Shown: positions 26,276-35,849, counted from the stretch's first letter. The stretch: 64,000 nucleotides of DNA from an uncultured Alistipes sp. (GCA_949286165.1 CASDZK010000062.1:24042-88041); one strand, 5' to 3'. Program-made: numbers and translations. The notes: generated from the sequence alone by a model not told the origin.

Positions 26276-27099
26276 TGTCCGGAAATTTTGCGAAGGTTGT
26301 AAAAATGGTCGATCGGCCCGTGTCCCGCGCCGTACCGTATGCCGCAGCCTTGTTCGAGAGCTTCGTGCAAAAAATGTTCGCCCCGCTCCACGGCTTCGGC
26401 CAACGGATAGCCTTGAGCCAGATAAGCCGTAATGGCAGCGCTTAAAGAACAGCCTGTCCCGTGAGAATTGGCCGTGTCGATGCGAGGGAAGGAAAAACGA
26501 CGGGTTTGTTCGGAAACGTAGTCGAACAAATAGTCGGTCAGCGTGTTTCCCTGTAAATGCCCGGCTTTCAGCAACAGGGCTTGAGGTCCCAGCGCGGCGA
26601 TTTTTTCGGCCGCTTCGGGAAATTGCGTTTCCGAAACGATGCGTATGCCCGTAATCAACGCGGTTTCCGGAACATTCGGAGTGACCAGTTCCGCTAACGG
26701 GAAAAGTTTCTCGATGACGTCCCGTGCCGTGTCCGGTTCGATCAAGGCGTCGCCGGAGGTGGATGCCATGACCGGGTCCAGCACGTAATGTCGTATCCGG
26801 TATTCCTCCAATATCCGGGCTACTCTGTTCACGACAGCGCGGGAGTAGAGCATGCCGCTTTTCACGGCGCGGACGGGCATGTCGTCTAATACGGCCCGCA
26901 TTTGCCGTTCCACCATGTCGGGCGATACCGCTTCGATCGCTTTGACCCCGCATGTGTTTTGAGCGGTCAGGGCCGTTATGGCGACGGTGCCGTAAGCTCC
27001 GCAGGCTGCCGCGCTTTTCAGGTCGGCCTCTATGCCGGCGCCGGCGCCGCTGTCGGAACCGGCGATCGATAGTATGATATGGGGGATAGATCCGTTCAT
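26272..27099 (-). CDS. thiD: Hydroxymethylpyrimidine/phosphomethylpyrimidine kinase
   Basis: This 275-residue ribokinase-family enzyme phosphorylates HMP and HMP-P for thiamine synthesis. Visible are the N-terminal ILSIAGSDSGAGAGIEADLKS, KSGMLYS, VLDPVMASTSGDAL and the anion-hole/catalytic motif DTANSHGTGCSLSAAITAYLAQG with the catalytic Asp. The start at 27099 overlaps the thiL stop as ATGA; the longer open frame to 27162 is not needed. It is coupled at its own end to divIC, also by ATGA. Confidence 0.95.
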   Translation of the reverse strand: MNGSIPHIILSIAGSDSGAGAGIEADLKSAAACGAYGTVAITALTAQNTCGVKAIEAVSPDMVERQMRAVLDDMPVRAVKSGMLYSRAVVNRVARILEEYRIRHYVLDPVMASTSGDALIEPDTARDVIEKLFPLAELVTPNVPETALITGIRIVSETQFPEAAEKIAALGPQALLLKAGHLQGNTLTDYLFDYVSEQTRRFSFPRIDTANSHGTGCSLSAAITAYLAQGYPLAEAVERGEHFLHEALEQGCGIRYGAGHGPIDHFYNLRKISGQ

Positions 27100-28103
27100 T
27101 TTTGCTGGTGCGTGTATCCGTAAAAGTTCCTGTTCAGGGGACGCCCTTCGCCGTCCAACCATCGCAGAATTTCGTTGCGGGGGGTAATGCGTCCGATACG
27201 GTAGGGCAAATATCCGAATTTTTTATGGAATAATTGTGCGAACGTGTCGGCGAAACCGTTTTCTACGGTTAATAAAAGGGAATAGTCTTCTCCTCCGCAG
27301 AGGGCCAGTTGCAAAGTGTCGTATCCCCGTTCTTCCGACAAAGCCCGCAAAGCGGGGGAAATGGGGATGGTGGCGGTGTTTATGTCGGCTCCGACGCCGG
27401 AGGCTTTGAGAATATGCCGGAGGTCTTTGGCGATGCCGTCCGACAGGTCCATCATGGCATGGACCTGAGGCAGGGCGGCCAGCCATTGGGCTTCCCGAAT
27501 GAAAAGGGGAGGACGGTAATGCCGGAGGACGAGCGTTTCTTGATCGGCATTGCTCCGGCGGGCGGACGATTGTATGATTTTCAGCCCGCCTGCACTGTCT
27601 CCCAGGTAATCCAACACGAAAATCGCGTCGCCCGCTTTCGCGTCGCTTCTGCGTTTGATACGCCGGTTGTCGGCTTTTCCGATTACGGTAACGTTCAGTG
27701 CGATGCCTTTCCGGGAAGATACGGTGTCGCCTCCCAATAACGGCATGCCGCACGCTTTCGAGACTTCGTCGTACCCGGCAGAGAACTCTTCCATCCAGTT
27801 CCGGTCGATTTTCCGATTGACGGCGATAGACAGAAATGAACCTACGGGGGAAGCGCCCATAGCCGCAATATCGCTGATGTTTACGGCTAATGTTTTATAT
27901 CCCAGTTGTTTAGGAGATATTTTGTCAAATAAAAAATGGGTGTTTTCCGTCAGCATGTCGGAAGAGACGACCCATGATTCGGAATCCGAAACGGGCAGTA
28001 TGGCGCAATCGTCGCCGATGCCTTCCGTTCCTCGGGGCGATTCCGAAAAGACACGCGCTGACAAAATACGTATGATCTCAATTTCGTCGAGAGATTCGTT
28101 CAT
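27096..28103 (-). CDS. thiL: Thiamine-monophosphate kinase
   Basis: This 335-residue AIR-synthase/PurM-like ATP-grasp-independent kinase makes thiamine diphosphate from thiamine monophosphate. The motifs GIGDDCAIL, SSDMLTENTHF, NISDIAAMGASPVG, LGGDTVSS, MDLSDGIAKDLRHIL and CGGEDYSLLLTV are all present. It is the first gene of the overlapping thiL-thiD-divIC set. No TPP riboswitch is visible upstream, as expected for the salvage/phosphorylation genes rather than the biosynthetic operon. Confidence 0.95.
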   Translation of the reverse strand: MNESLDEIEIIRILSARVFSESPRGTEGIGDDCAILPVSDSESWVVSSDMLTENTHFLFDKISPKQLGYKTLAVNISDIAAMGASPVGSFLSIAVNRKIDRNWMEEFSAGYDEVSKACGMPLLGGDTVSSRKGIALNVTVIGKADNRRIKRRSDAKAGDAIFVLDYLGDSAGGLKIIQSSARRSNADQETLVLRHYRPPLFIREAQWLAALPQVHAMMDLSDGIAKDLRHILKASGVGADINTATIPISPALRALSEERGYDTLQLALCGGEDYSLLLTVENGFADTFAQLFHKKFGYLPYRIGRITPRNEILRWLDGEGRPLNRNFYGYTHQQK

Positions 28104-28227
28104 GTTATTTTTATGTTATTTATCCTGATCGGAATTATCGCCGGTTTGTCGTTAAAGGTTTTTTTGCATTTAGCCCAAGGACGGAAATATGATTCCCGCA
28201 AGGTTTTACCCTCATTTCTCCATAAAA

Positions 28228-28254
28228 CAAAGATATAAAAAATTACTATCTTTG
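28228..28254. promoter_or_regulatory. Face-to-face divergent promoters between thiL and aroQ
   Basis: CAAAGATA (28228-28235) reads as TATCTTTG on the minus strand, the -7 element for thiL. TATCTTTG (28247-28254) on the plus strand is the -7 element for aroQ. The two form a perfect inverted repeat with an 11-base spacer. The polymerase footprints must overlap, so the two operons may compete. The thiL leader would be about 120 bases long. Confidence 0.65.
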
Positions 28255-28274
28255 TATAGTTAAAAGAATCAGCT

Positions 28275-28697
28275 ATGAAGATATTGATCGTCAATGGCCC
28301 CAATTTGAATTTGTTGGGGAAGCGTGAGCCGGGGATTTACGGAAACCGGACTTTCGAGGATTATTTGGCCGGTTTGCGTAACGAGTTTCCGAATGTCGTC
28401 ATCGATTATTTCCAATCGAACATCGAAGGGGAGATCGTCAATGCTCTGCAGGCGGCCGACGACGGTTCTTATGCGGGAGTCGTATTGAATGCGGGAGCTT
28501 ATACGCATACGTCCATTGCCATAGCCGATGCGATCGGCGGCATTTCGGTTCCCGTGGTGGAAGTGCATATTTCTTGCATATTGTCGAGAGAACCGTTCCG
28601 TCATGTGTCGCTTATCGCGCCCAAGTGTGCCGGATCTGTCATGGGATTCGGTTTGCAATCTTACAAATTGGGGGTATTGAGTATTGTCAGCAAATGA
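28275..28697 (+). CDS. aroQ: Type II 3-dehydroquinate dehydratase
   Basis: This 140-residue enzyme catalyses the third step of the shikimate pathway. It has the N-terminal NGPNLNLLGKREPGIYG with the catalytic tyrosine, the substrate loop NAGAYTHTSIAIADAI with the active-site Asn, and EVHISCILSREPFRH with the catalytic histidine/arginine region. The HLSN of the usual motif is replaced by HISC here, a conservative variant. It is followed four bases later by pyk. Confidence 0.95.
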   Translation: MKILIVNGPNLNLLGKREPGIYGNRTFEDYLAGLRNEFPNVVIDYFQSNIEGEIVNALQAADDGSYAGVVLNAGAYTHTSIAIADAIGGISVPVVEVHISCILSREPFRHVSLIAPKCAGSVMGFGLQSYKLGVLSIVSK

Positions 28698-28701
28698 AGT
28701 T

Positions 28702-30126
28702 ATGGAAAGAAAAACGAAAATAGTGGCTACGATATCGGATATGCGGTGCGATGTCGGATTCATAGAAAAATTGTTTCGTGCCGGGATGAACGTCGTGCGG
28801 ATCAATTCGGCGCATGCCGATATCGAAGGTGCTACCCGCATTGTGAATAATGTGCGGGCCGTATCCGAAAAAATCGCCATTTTGATCGATACCAAAGGTC
28901 CTGAAATACGGACGACCAAGACCGATCCCAAAGAAGGGTTCGCCGTTCAGCCGGGGGACGAGATTGCCATCCGGGGCGGAAAGGAGACGAGTTCCAGAGA
29001 TTGCATTTACGTGACGGATGCCAATATTTACGAGGACGTGCCGGTAGGGGCATCCCTGTTGATCGATGACGGCGACATCGCTTTGGAGATTGTCGATAAG
29101 AAAGAGGACAGGTTGGTGGCGCGCGTGAAAAACCGGGGTGTAATAAAAAGTTCCAAAAGTGTCAATGTGCCGAATGTCTCCATTTCGTTGCCTTCCATTA
29201 CCGAACGCGATGAAAAGTTCATTCGCTGGGCTATCGACATGAACTTGGATTTTATCGCCCACTCTTTTGTCCGGACAAAAGAAGACGTGTTGGCCGTGCA
29301 GAGAATTATCGACGAATATAACAGTCCGATCAAGATAATTTCCAAGATAGAAAATCAGGAAGGGGTCAATAACATCGACGAGATACTTGAACATACTTAC
29401 GGTGTGATGGTGGCCCGGGGCGATTTGGGGGTGGAGATTCCCGAAGAGCAGATTCCCATCATACAACGCACGTTAGTCAAAAAATGCGTGGAATATAAAA
29501 AGCCGGTCATTATCGCAACCCAGATGTTACAAAGCATGATTTCCAATCCCCGGCCTACGCGGGCGGAGATCAGTGATATAGCTAACGCTATTTATCAACG
29601 TACCGATGCCATTATGCTCAGCGGGGAGACGGCTAATGGAGATTATCCCGTAGAAGCGGTGGAAACGATGGACCGGGTGGCTTCCGAGATTGAAAAGGAT
29701 ACGAAACCGATCGAGGATATCAATATGGTGCGTATCAATAACGAGATTACGGCCCAACTTTCCCGTTCCACGGTGCGCGCCTGCATGAACCTGCCGATCA
29801 AGGCGGTAGTTATCGATACGCTTTCGGGACGCACCGGACGTTATTTGTCCGCTTTTCGCGGAGCCAAACCGGTGTACGCCGTTTGTTATCGGAAACATGT
29901 CATGCGGGAACTGGCGCTTTCCTATGGAATTTTCCCGGAATATCAGGAGCCGTCGTTTACGCATCGCAATTTTTTATTCAATATTCTTACGAAACTCGAG
30001 AATAACCGGATATTGACAAAAGAAGACCTTATCGTGGTGGTGGGAGGCGATTTCGGCGCGGCGAAAGGGGCTTCTTTCATGGAGATCAGCAATGTGCTGA
30101 GCCTTCAGCATAAATATTTAGGGTAG
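28702..30126 (+). CDS. pyk: Pyruvate kinase
   Basis: This 474-residue glycolytic enzyme makes pyruvate and ATP from phosphoenolpyruvate. It shows the Bacteroidetes form of the N-terminus (KIVATISDMRCDVGF and NVVRINSAHA rather than the classic NFSHG), DTKGPEIRTT, the catalytic lysine stretch KIISKIENQEGVNNIDEIL, VARGDLGVEIP and IATQMLQSMISNPRPTRAEISD. The C-terminal regulatory domain is present. I chose the ATG at 28702; an in-frame TTG at 28684 lies inside aroQ. aroQ, pyk and the phosphorylase gene probably share the promoter at 28247. Confidence 0.96.
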   Translation: MERKTKIVATISDMRCDVGFIEKLFRAGMNVVRINSAHADIEGATRIVNNVRAVSEKIAILIDTKGPEIRTTKTDPKEGFAVQPGDEIAIRGGKETSSRDCIYVTDANIYEDVPVGASLLIDDGDIALEIVDKKEDRLVARVKNRGVIKSSKSVNVPNVSISLPSITERDEKFIRWAIDMNLDFIAHSFVRTKEDVLAVQRIIDEYNSPIKIISKIENQEGVNNIDEILEHTYGVMVARGDLGVEIPEEQIPIIQRTLVKKCVEYKKPVIIATQMLQSMISNPRPTRAEISDIANAIYQRTDAIMLSGETANGDYPVEAVETMDRVASEIEKDTKPIEDINMVRINNEITAQLSRSTVRACMNLPIKAVVIDTLSGRTGRYLSAFRGAKPVYAVCYRKHVMRELALSYGIFPEYQEPSFTHRNFLFNILTKLENNRILTKEDLIVVVGGDFGAAKGASFMEISNVLSLQHKYLG

Positions 30127-30129
30127 CTT

Positions 30130-30999
30130 ATGAAAAGGACCATCAACCATTCCGAACTGCTTTTGAACGAAGACGGTTCCGTATTCCATTTGCATTTGAA
30201 ACCCGGCGATGTGGGCGATTATGTCGTTTTGGTCGGCGACCCCTCCCGGGTAAATCTGGTGGCTTCTTTTTTTTCGGAAACGGAAAAAAACGTGCGAAAC
30301 AGGGAATTCGTGTCTTCCGTCGGCCGTTATGGAGATAAGCGGATTACCGTGGTTTCTACGGGAATCGGGCAGGATAATATCGATATCGTGCTGAACGAGC
30401 TGGACGCGTTGGTCAATGTGGATTTTGCCACGATGCAGGAGCGCGAACGAATCGTGCCTTTGAATCTGGTCCGCTTGGGAACTTCCGGTGCGGTACGGCC
30501 GGATTTGCGGGAAGGGGACTGCGTTTTAAGCGGAATATCCGTGGGAATCGATTCTTTGCTGCGGTTTTATGCCGGAGGGGACTCCGTTTGTCTGACGGAA
30601 TTCGAAGAGGCGTTTCTGGAACAGATGGCGTGGAGCCCCCAGCTGTCGCGGCCGTATGCCGTTGCCGCGAACCCGGAATTGGCCGCGCGATTTGCGGATA
30701 TGACCGTAGAGGGGATTACCTTGTCGGCTCCCGGTTTTTATGCGCCGCAAGGACGTTGGTTGCGGCTGCGCCCTTTGTTCCCGGATTTGGTGGAACGGTT
30801 GGAACGGTTCGAGTTTCGGGGAAAACGGTTCGCCAATATCGAAATGGAAAGTTCGGCTCTGTTTGCGCTGGCCGCTTTGATGGGACATAAAGCCGTTACG
30901 ATTTGCCTGGTTATCGCTCAACGGGTGCGGGGAAGCGGCAATGCCGGTTATCAGGACGGAATGAAAACGCTGGTGGAAAAGGTGTTGAACCGTTTGTGA
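30130..30999 (+). CDS. Nucleoside phosphorylase (uridine phosphorylase-like)
   Basis: This 289-residue enzyme of the PNP_UDP_1 family cleaves a nucleoside with phosphate. The motifs are VVLVGDPSRV (phosphate site), VVSTGIGQDNIDIVLNEL, LVRLGTSGAV and the ribose-binding NIEMESSALFALAALMGHKA. The GxGxxN and MES pattern fits uridine phosphorylase better than purine nucleoside phosphorylase, but specificity cannot be settled. It begins three bases after pyk and ends that operon. Confidence 0.88.
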   Translation: MKRTINHSELLLNEDGSVFHLHLKPGDVGDYVVLVGDPSRVNLVASFFSETEKNVRNREFVSSVGRYGDKRITVVSTGIGQDNIDIVLNELDALVNVDFATMQERERIVPLNLVRLGTSGAVRPDLREGDCVLSGISVGIDSLLRFYAGGDSVCLTEFEEAFLEQMAWSPQLSRPYAVAANPELAARFADMTVEGITLSAPGFYAPQGRWLRLRPLFPDLVERLERFEFRGKRFANIEMESSALFALAALMGHKAVTICLVIAQRVRGSGNAGYQDGMKTLVEKVLNRL

Positions 31000-31151
31000 C
31001 GCAGCGAGCGGCCGGCAAGAAAAAAGCGTATGGACCGGTCGGTATTTGAGCTTCTTGTTTTGTATTTCAGAAGACGATAACGGACGGAGTGACCGTGTTG
31101 GACGCGATGATTCGTAAAGGAGGGCGGGGACGTTTGAAAATCTGATAAAGA

Positions 31152-31259
31152 AATGCACAGGCCCGTTTCCATAGGATTTGTGAAGGACCGGAACCGCCCT
31201 GCGAATCAATCGAGGGATTTGTCCCGTCGTTTCCATCCTCACATATGGGCCTGTGCATT
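31152..31259. repeat. 108-nt nested stem structure between convergent operons
   Basis: AATGCACAGGCCC (31152-31164) and its perfect complement (31247-31259) close a long structure. Inside are TGTGAaGGA/TCCTCACA (31180-31188 with 31236-31243), GGAAC/GTTTCC (near 31190 with 31229-31234) and a tip CGAGGGA/TCCCgTCG. The stems are nested like a rod. On the minus strand the closing stem is followed by TTTCTTT, so it may end the RND operon transcript. It could also be a structured RNA or an inserted element. No gene lies in the 288-base gap. Confidence 0.55.
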
Positions 31260-31287
31260 GTCGTCGGTTGGCCGTATGGTTCCGTAT

Positions 31288-32658
31288 TTATTCGTTTCCG
31301 CCTCCTAAGGCATGGTATAAGTTGATTACTCCCTGGATTTTGTCGAACTGGTCGTTGGCTTCGGTCAGTTCGGCTTGCAGCAGGTTTTGCCGGGCGGTCA
31401 ATACTTCCAGATAAGAGGCATTGTTGCTGTGTTCCATAAGTTGTTCGGTGCTTTTTACGGTTTCTTGAAGCGTTCTTATCTGTTCCTGGACGATTTCCAG
31501 CCGGGAACGGGCTGTTTGCCATTGGGTCAGGGCATCATTGACTTCGTTGCCCGCTTTCAGCAAACTTTGGCGGAAAGAGAGCATAGCTTCTTCCTGTTGC
31601 GCTTTTGCGATGCGTAAGTTGGCCATGTTCGTTCCTCGGTTGAAAAGCGGCTGGGCCAAAGAACCGATTGCATTCAACAGCCAATTGCCCGGGTTGACGA
31701 TGCCTATTCCGGAATTGTTTGTCCATCCGGCGGACCCGCCCAATGTGATGCTCGGATAAAAGGCGGAACGCGCTATCTGCGTAGCGTAAAAGGTTTGGGC
31801 CAAAGCATACTCCGCCTGCCGGATATCCGGTCGCCTGTGTAAAAGTTGCAAAGGAATTCCTACGGCGAGTCGATCCGGAAATTGCTGTTCTTTCAACGTG
31901 GTCCGTTCGATGTGCTGGGGCATCGATCCCAGCAAGGCGGAAAGGGAGTTTTCTTGTGCCCGTATTTGTTTTTGCAGGGTCAGTATGGAGGCTTCTACCG
32001 ATAACTTGTTCGCTTTGGCCTGCGTTACTGCGGCGGTCGTGGCTTCTCCCACATTTTTTTTGGCTTCGTAAGTGCGGAGGTTTTCCTTCCAGGTTTCGGC
32101 TGTCCGTTGGCTGATTTCCAATTGTACGTCCAACATTAAAAGGTTGTAATAACTGTTGGCGATAGTGGCTATCAATTGGGTTTGTACCGCTTGACGGTAG
32201 GCCCGGCTTTGTTCCAATGCGGCTTTTGCCTTTCTTTTGGCGTTGGTCAGTTTGCCGAAAATGTCGATTTCCCATTCCGCAGAAACGGCAAGCGAATAGG
32301 TTTTAGCGGTTGAATTCCCGTCGAAACTGCTTAACTGCCCTTGAGGGGCCAACGATACGGAAGGCAGATAGGCCAGACGCGAAGAAAGCAATGTGGCTTT
32401 GGCTTCTTCTACCCGGAGACGGGCGATGTTCAGGTCGGTGTTGTTCGTCAGTCCTTGACGTATCAGATTTTGCAGTTTCGGATCGGTAAAGAGTTCGGTC
32501 CAGGACAGGGATGCGATGGAGGTCGTGTCGTCTTCCCGGATATCCGGGCCGAACAGACCTTCGGTTTCCATATCGGGTCGGGAATAAGGTTTGTATATGG
32601 AACAGCCGGTCAAAAGCAATAGGACGACCGTGCTGTACAAAACAATCGTTCGTTTCAT
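31288..32658 (-). CDS. Outer membrane efflux lipoprotein (OprM/NodT family)
   Basis: This 456-residue protein has a lipoprotein signal (VVLLLLTGC, Cys about 19). Two repeated OEP domains follow, with hallmarks LTNNTDLNIARLRVEEAKA, QTFYATQIARSAFYPSITLGGSAGW and a late WQTARSRLEIVQEQI helix. It forms the trimeric outer-membrane duct for the RND pump encoded just upstream, whose stop overlaps this start as ATGA. The third gene of a complete adaptor-pump-duct operon, it ends before the nested stem structure at 31152-31259. Confidence 0.94.
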   Translation of the reverse strand: MKRTIVLYSTVVLLLLTGCSIYKPYSRPDMETEGLFGPDIREDDTTSIASLSWTELFTDPKLQNLIRQGLTNNTDLNIARLRVEEAKATLLSSRLAYLPSVSLAPQGQLSSFDGNSTAKTYSLAVSAEWEIDIFGKLTNAKRKAKAALEQSRAYRQAVQTQLIATIANSYYNLLMLDVQLEISQRTAETWKENLRTYEAKKNVGEATTAAVTQAKANKLSVEASILTLQKQIRAQENSLSALLGSMPQHIERTTLKEQQFPDRLAVGIPLQLLHRRPDIRQAEYALAQTFYATQIARSAFYPSITLGGSAGWTNNSGIGIVNPGNWLLNAIGSLAQPLFNRGTNMANLRIAKAQQEEAMLSFRQSLLKAGNEVNDALTQWQTARSRLEIVQEQIRTLQETVKSTEQLMEHSNNASYLEVLTARQNLLQAELTEANDQFDKIQGVINLYHALGGGNE

Positions 32659-35600
32659 TTTCCGTTCAGTTTTTTCTTTTCTTGTATCTCTTCTATTTCA
32701 GCTTGAATCTCCCATCCGGGATGGGATGAAAATTCTATGGGGTTTGTCTTTTCCTGCAGGTATTGGAATATGACGAAGAAGACCGGAACGAGAAATAATA
32801 TGGCTAAGGTTCCGAACAGCATTCCGCCGATTACTCCCGTTCCCAATGAGCTGTTTCCGTTCGCTCCGGCTCCCGAAGCGAACATTAACGGCAACAATCC
32901 GAAGATCATGGCTAAAATGGTCATCAGTATGGGGCGCAGGCGAACTTTGGCGGCGGCGATGGCGGCCTGTGTAAGCGACATTCCCGCCCGACGGCGTTCC
33001 GAGGCGTATTCCGTTAGCAATATGGCCGTTTTCGACAGCAATCCGATCAACATGATGAGTCCGGTCTGCAAATAGATGTTGTTTTCCAATCCCATGATTT
33101 TGGCAAAGAGAAAACTCCCCATCAAACCGAAAGGTACGGACAGGATAACGGCGAACGGAACGAAAAAACTTTCGTATAATCCGCAGAGAATCAGGTAAAC
33201 GAATACCGTACAAATCAAAAATATGATGACGGTGTTGTTCGTCGTTTGGCTCTCTTCGCGGGAAATGCCTGCGAATTCGAATCCGTACCCTCTCGGGAGA
33301 ACTTCTGCCGCTACTTCCCGAATGGCTTTGATGGCGTCGCCGGAACTGTATCCCAACGCGGATTCTCCGTTGATGCCCATGGCGTTGTACAGGTTGAATC
33401 GACCGAGCGATTCTGGACCGTAGGTTTTTTGCAAGGTAACGAACTGGCTTAGCGGGGCCATTTTGTTATCGGCTACGCGGGTAAACGTTTTGTCGAGCGA
33501 TTCGGGTGTGATGCGGTATTCCGGAGAGGATTGTATCATGACCCGGTAAAGTTTGGAGAAACGGTTGAAATTGGACACGTACTGGCCGCTGTAATATCCG
33601 GCCAATGTGGAGAGTACTGCATCCGCAGTGGTTCCTGCGCGTTGGCATTTGGCCGCATCTACTTCCACCAGGTATTGAGGGAAATTGACGTTGAATGTCG
33701 AATACGCCGATGCTATTTCCGGGCGTTTTAGTAAGGCTTCGATGAATTTGGTCCCTACGTTGTAAAGGTCGTCGATGTCTCCTTCTGCCTGATCCTGTAT
33801 ATAGATTTCGAAACCGTTTGCTACGCCGTAACCGTCGATCAATGGCGGAGCCATGGCGAATATCTGCACGTCGGGAATTTTCCGGGCGAGGTCGTTGATC
33901 CGGGCGAGTACCGCTTTCAGACTGTTTTCGTCGTTTTGCCGTTCCGACCAGTCTTTTAATCTGGCGATGACCATGCCGCTTGACGGACCGGCACCGCCGA
34001 TCAAGCCGTAGCCGGCTGTTTCCGTGTAACGTTCTATTTCCGGAATGCTGTCGAGGTGTTTTTCGATTCTTTCCATGATTTCCGAGGTTCTGGCCAGAGA
34101 GCTTCCCGGAGGGGCTGTCACGTTAATCATTACGGTTCCCATATCTTCTTCCGGAATGAGGCCCGTTTGGGTCGTATTGATGAGAAAGACTAGCAGGGCG
34201 ACGGAACAGATCAGGAGTCCCCATGCTGTCCAGCGTTTGCGGATGAAAAAGAGAACTCCGTTTATGTAACGCTTGGATATGGCTCCGAATGCCGTATTGA
34301 AGGCCGTCCGGAAACGGGCGGCGAAATTTTTCTTCATCTGTCCGTTTTCTTCCAGATAAGGTTTTAGCATTAAGGCGCATAAAGCCGGAGAAAGCGTTAG
34401 TGCGTTGATGGCGGAGATGCCTACGGCGGCGGCCATTGTGATCCCGAATTGGGTATAGAACGTCCCGGAAGTTCCTCCCATCATGGAAACGGGAATGAAT
34501 ACCGCCATGAAAACCAGGGTTGTGGTAATGATGGCGGAAGTGATGCTGCCCATGGCATCGAATGTCGCCATGTAGGAGGATTTGTAGCCTGTGTCGAACC
34601 GTGCTTGTACCGCCTCTACGACGATGATCGCGTCATCTACGACAATGCCGATGGCGAGCACCAGGGCGAACAAGGTCAGCAGGTTGATGCTGAATCCGGC
34701 CAGCGCCATGAACGTAAAGGTCCCGATGAGCGAGACCAGAATGGATATCGTGGGGATTATCATCGAACGTACATCTTGTAAAAAGATGTAAACGATGATG
34801 ACTACGAGGATGAACGCTTCGAACAAGGTTTTTAGCACCTGTTTCATGGATGCGTCCAGGAAGTTTTTGGTAGAAAACAGTTCTCCGAATACCACGCCTT
34901 CGGGAAGGTTTTGGGACATTTCTTCCAATTGGGCGTCTATCTGGTTAATGACTTCCGTAGCGTTGGAACCTGCCGTTTGGTATACCATGAACATAGCCCC
35001 CGGATGTCCGTTGGTCATGCTGCGATAGTTGTAGGCTTCGTCGCCCAATTGCACGTTGGCTATTTCTTTGAGACGGAGCAAAGCGCCGTCGGGCAACGAT
35101 TTGATGATGATATTGCCGAATTCTTCCGGTGTGATCAGGCGTCCCTTGTATTTCATGGTGTATTGAAATACGCTTTCGTAATTTTCCCCGAAAGATCCGG
35201 TAGCGGATTCTATATTTTGCGCGGCAAGGGCGGATATGACGTCGGAAGGGACTACGCCGTATTGGGCCATCATATCGGGTTTCAGCCAGATACGCATGCT
35301 GTAATTGGAACTCAGCAATGTTACTTCGCCGACTCCCGTGATTCGTTTCAAGCGGGGAATGACGTTAATGGCCAGGTAATTGTTCAGAAATTGCAGGTCG
35401 TAAGAGTCGTCCGGGCTGTAAAGCGTTACGGCTTTCAGCATGGACTTTTGTTGTTTGTTGGTAATTACGCCGATTTTGGTTACGTCGGAAGGAAGTTGCC
35501 CTTGGGCTTTCGACACGCGATTTTGTACATTGACGGCGGCCATGTCGGGGTCCGTGCCTTGTTTGAAATAAATGGTAATGTAAACATCTCCGGCATTGGA

Positions 35601-35849
35601 AGCGGTGGAATATATGTACGTCATGTTCTCTACGCCGTTGATGGCCTCTTCCAAAGGGACGATCACGCTTTTCTGTACCGTTTCGGCATTTGCTCCCGGA
35701 TAACTGGTCATGACTTCCACGGTAGGCGGAGCGATGTCGGGAAACTGCTCGATAGGCAGCGTGCTCAGCGAAATAGCGCCTAAAAGAACGATGGCTACCG
35801 ATATGACGATGGAAAGTACCGGACGTTCGATGAATATTTTCAGTTTCAT
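32655..35849 (-). CDS. RND multidrug efflux pump, AcrB/HAE1 family
   Basis: This 1064-residue proton-driven inner-membrane pump has twelve transmembrane helices and two large periplasmic loops. Visible are the N-terminal FIERPVLSIVISVAIVLLGAISLSTLPIEQFPDIAPP, the TM4 proton-relay region LFALVLAIGIVVDDAIIVVEAV with its double Asp, GLIPEEDMGTVMI at the start of the second half, and TM10-11 with LIGLLSKTAILLTEYA, where the relay lysine lies. The length is full. It lies three bases after the adaptor and overlaps the duct gene. Bile salts and antibiotics are typical substrates of the family. Confidence 0.97.
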   Translation of the reverse strand: MKLKIFIERPVLSIVISVAIVLLGAISLSTLPIEQFPDIAPPTVEVMTSYPGANAETVQKSVIVPLEEAINGVENMTYIYSTASNAGDVYITIYFKQGTDPDMAAVNVQNRVSKAQGQLPSDVTKIGVITNKQQKSMLKAVTLYSPDDSYDLQFLNNYLAINVIPRLKRITGVGEVTLLSSNYSMRIWLKPDMMAQYGVVPSDVISALAAQNIESATGSFGENYESVFQYTMKYKGRLITPEEFGNIIIKSLPDGALLRLKEIANVQLGDEAYNYRSMTNGHPGAMFMVYQTAGSNATEVINQIDAQLEEMSQNLPEGVVFGELFSTKNFLDASMKQVLKTLFEAFILVVIIVYIFLQDVRSMIIPTISILVSLIGTFTFMALAGFSINLLTLFALVLAIGIVVDDAIIVVEAVQARFDTGYKSSYMATFDAMGSITSAIITTTLVFMAVFIPVSMMGGTSGTFYTQFGITMAAAVGISAINALTLSPALCALMLKPYLEENGQMKKNFAARFRTAFNTAFGAISKRYINGVLFFIRKRWTAWGLLICSVALLVFLINTTQTGLIPEEDMGTVMINVTAPPGSSLARTSEIMERIEKHLDSIPEIERYTETAGYGLIGGAGPSSGMVIARLKDWSERQNDENSLKAVLARINDLARKIPDVQIFAMAPPLIDGYGVANGFEIYIQDQAEGDIDDLYNVGTKFIEALLKRPEIASAYSTFNVNFPQYLVEVDAAKCQRAGTTADAVLSTLAGYYSGQYVSNFNRFSKLYRVMIQSSPEYRITPESLDKTFTRVADNKMAPLSQFVTLQKTYGPESLGRFNLYNAMGINGESALGYSSGDAIKAIREVAAEVLPRGYGFEFAGISREESQTTNNTVIIFLICTVFVYLILCGLYESFFVPFAVILSVPFGLMGSFLFAKIMGLENNIYLQTGLIMLIGLLSKTAILLTEYASERRRAGMSLTQAAIAAAKVRLRPILMTILAMIFGLLPLMFASGAGANGNSSLGTGVIGGMLFGTLAILFLVPVFFVIFQYLQEKTNPIEFSSHPGWEIQAEIEEIQEKKKLNGK

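Noticed and set aside
25946..26953. 335-codon minus-strand frame covering divIC
   Set aside because: Only its last 109 codons are real; the rest is an Arg-rich shadow of thiD in another frame.
28104..28227. TPP riboswitch upstream of thiL
   Set aside because: The leader lacks the CTGAGA and GAACCTGA-type core motifs.
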